Shown here in pieces: positions 63,787-64,000 of a DNA stretch of 64,000 nt. The stretch spans positions 5,029,110-5,093,109 of the forward strand of contig NC_088651.1 of the NCBI RefSeq assembly GCF_964019385.1, read 5' to 3'. This stretch comes from Sycon ciliatum. Its lineage: Eukaryota > Porifera > Calcarea > Leucosolenida > Sycettidae. Position numbers and translations under genes: made by a program. Below the pieces are notes generated by a model. It made no database searches and had not been told where the DNA came from. It worked only from the letters and a program-made list of their open reading frames with translations. Every line of letters begins with the position of its first letter. Within the stretch, counting starts at the first letter, position 1.

Positions 63787-64000
63787 TACATGTATTCAAA
63801 CACGCCAACACAGCACTGTTACCTTTAAAGGCCGTATTTGAACGTGCATATTGGCTCTTTCTTTCAACTTAACACCTGTCTCATTGTAGAAAAATATTCA
63901 TTTAATAGTGAGTAACTTGGAAACCAAACAAAACACTGCAAGCGTGCTGGAGAAAGGATCGCAAAAGCCGAAGACCCGTCATGTTCAGTGGAGATGATGG
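63787..64000. repeat. background U4/U1 at the window edge
   Basis: After the TACATGTA duplication the satellite resumes exactly where it was cut (TTCAAACACGCCAACACAGC), then TTTAATAGTGAGTAACTTGG and the part leading into U1. The array continues beyond the window. Confidence 0.8.

Overview
The window is eukaryotic, repeat-dominated DNA from a metazoan, most likely a marine invertebrate such as a sponge, cnidarian or mollusc. The evidence is Ty3/Gypsy, LINE, Penelope-like, hAT, Harbinger-like, THAP-transposase and Helitron-like sequence side by side, long non-coding stretches and no operon structure. The species cannot be fixed from the sequence, and no single-copy host gene was recognised.

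The background is a satellite-like higher-order repeat of roughly 2 kb. Its blocks always have the same orientation and order: U1 (GGCAGATGCCCAATGAGG), U2 (GATCGACTATATCTTATT), U3 (TTCTTAGGCAAACATTTG), then U4 (GGAATCGAACCTGCAT, a Pol III B-box on the minus strand). A shorter variant is V1 (GGCGGAGTACAACTCCAG), U4, V2 (a scrap of LINE reverse transcriptase). U4 occurs about 15 times between 2.4 and 61.4 kb, always in the same direction. The array runs to the right edge of the window and starts beside a LINE fragment at the left edge.

Almost everything else is inserted into this array, often nested. Left to right: a LINE endonuclease fragment (1-1213); a TAA-flanked Harbinger-like element split by a reverse transcriptase/nuclease LINE (2552-5089); an AT-flanked THAP transposon (5227-8159) inside a Helitron-like block (5153-9690); an hAT-type MITE (10374-10576); LINE fragments (14653-15280, 17504-18354). 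Next is a LINE with 12-bp target duplications (20011-26996) that is itself split by an intact Gypsy element (Gypsy-1, 21495-26565) with apparently identical LTRs. Then come a tRNA-like SINE (27541-27882); a 352-bp tandem repeat carrying hammerhead ribozymes (28327-29139); a Penelope-type endonuclease fragment (30424-31139); and a Penelope-like element bounded by inverted copies of its own end (32146-39672), split by a decayed Gypsy-2 (33838-39273).

The right half holds a large Helitron-like block (41082-51890). It contains an hAT MITE split by a deleted Gypsy-3, a second Harbinger-like element split by a CR1/L2-type LINE, and a 770-bp insertion of unknown nature. Further right are a 96-bp perfect fold-back, a tRNA-like SINE, an inverted Helitron-like block, a long-TIR MITE and a 2.35-kb TIR element.

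The most interesting system is the pair of hammerhead-bearing elements. The 352-bp tandem repeat looks like a metazoan retrozyme, whose RNA would self-cleave into unit-length pieces. The nearby Penelope-like element carries a hammerhead in each inverted terminal copy. In animals, retrozymes are thought to depend on Penelope-like machinery, so partner and parasite may sit about 3 kb apart. Only Gypsy-1 keeps a complete uninterrupted coding region; the other coding copies show truncation, frameshifts or mutated active sites.
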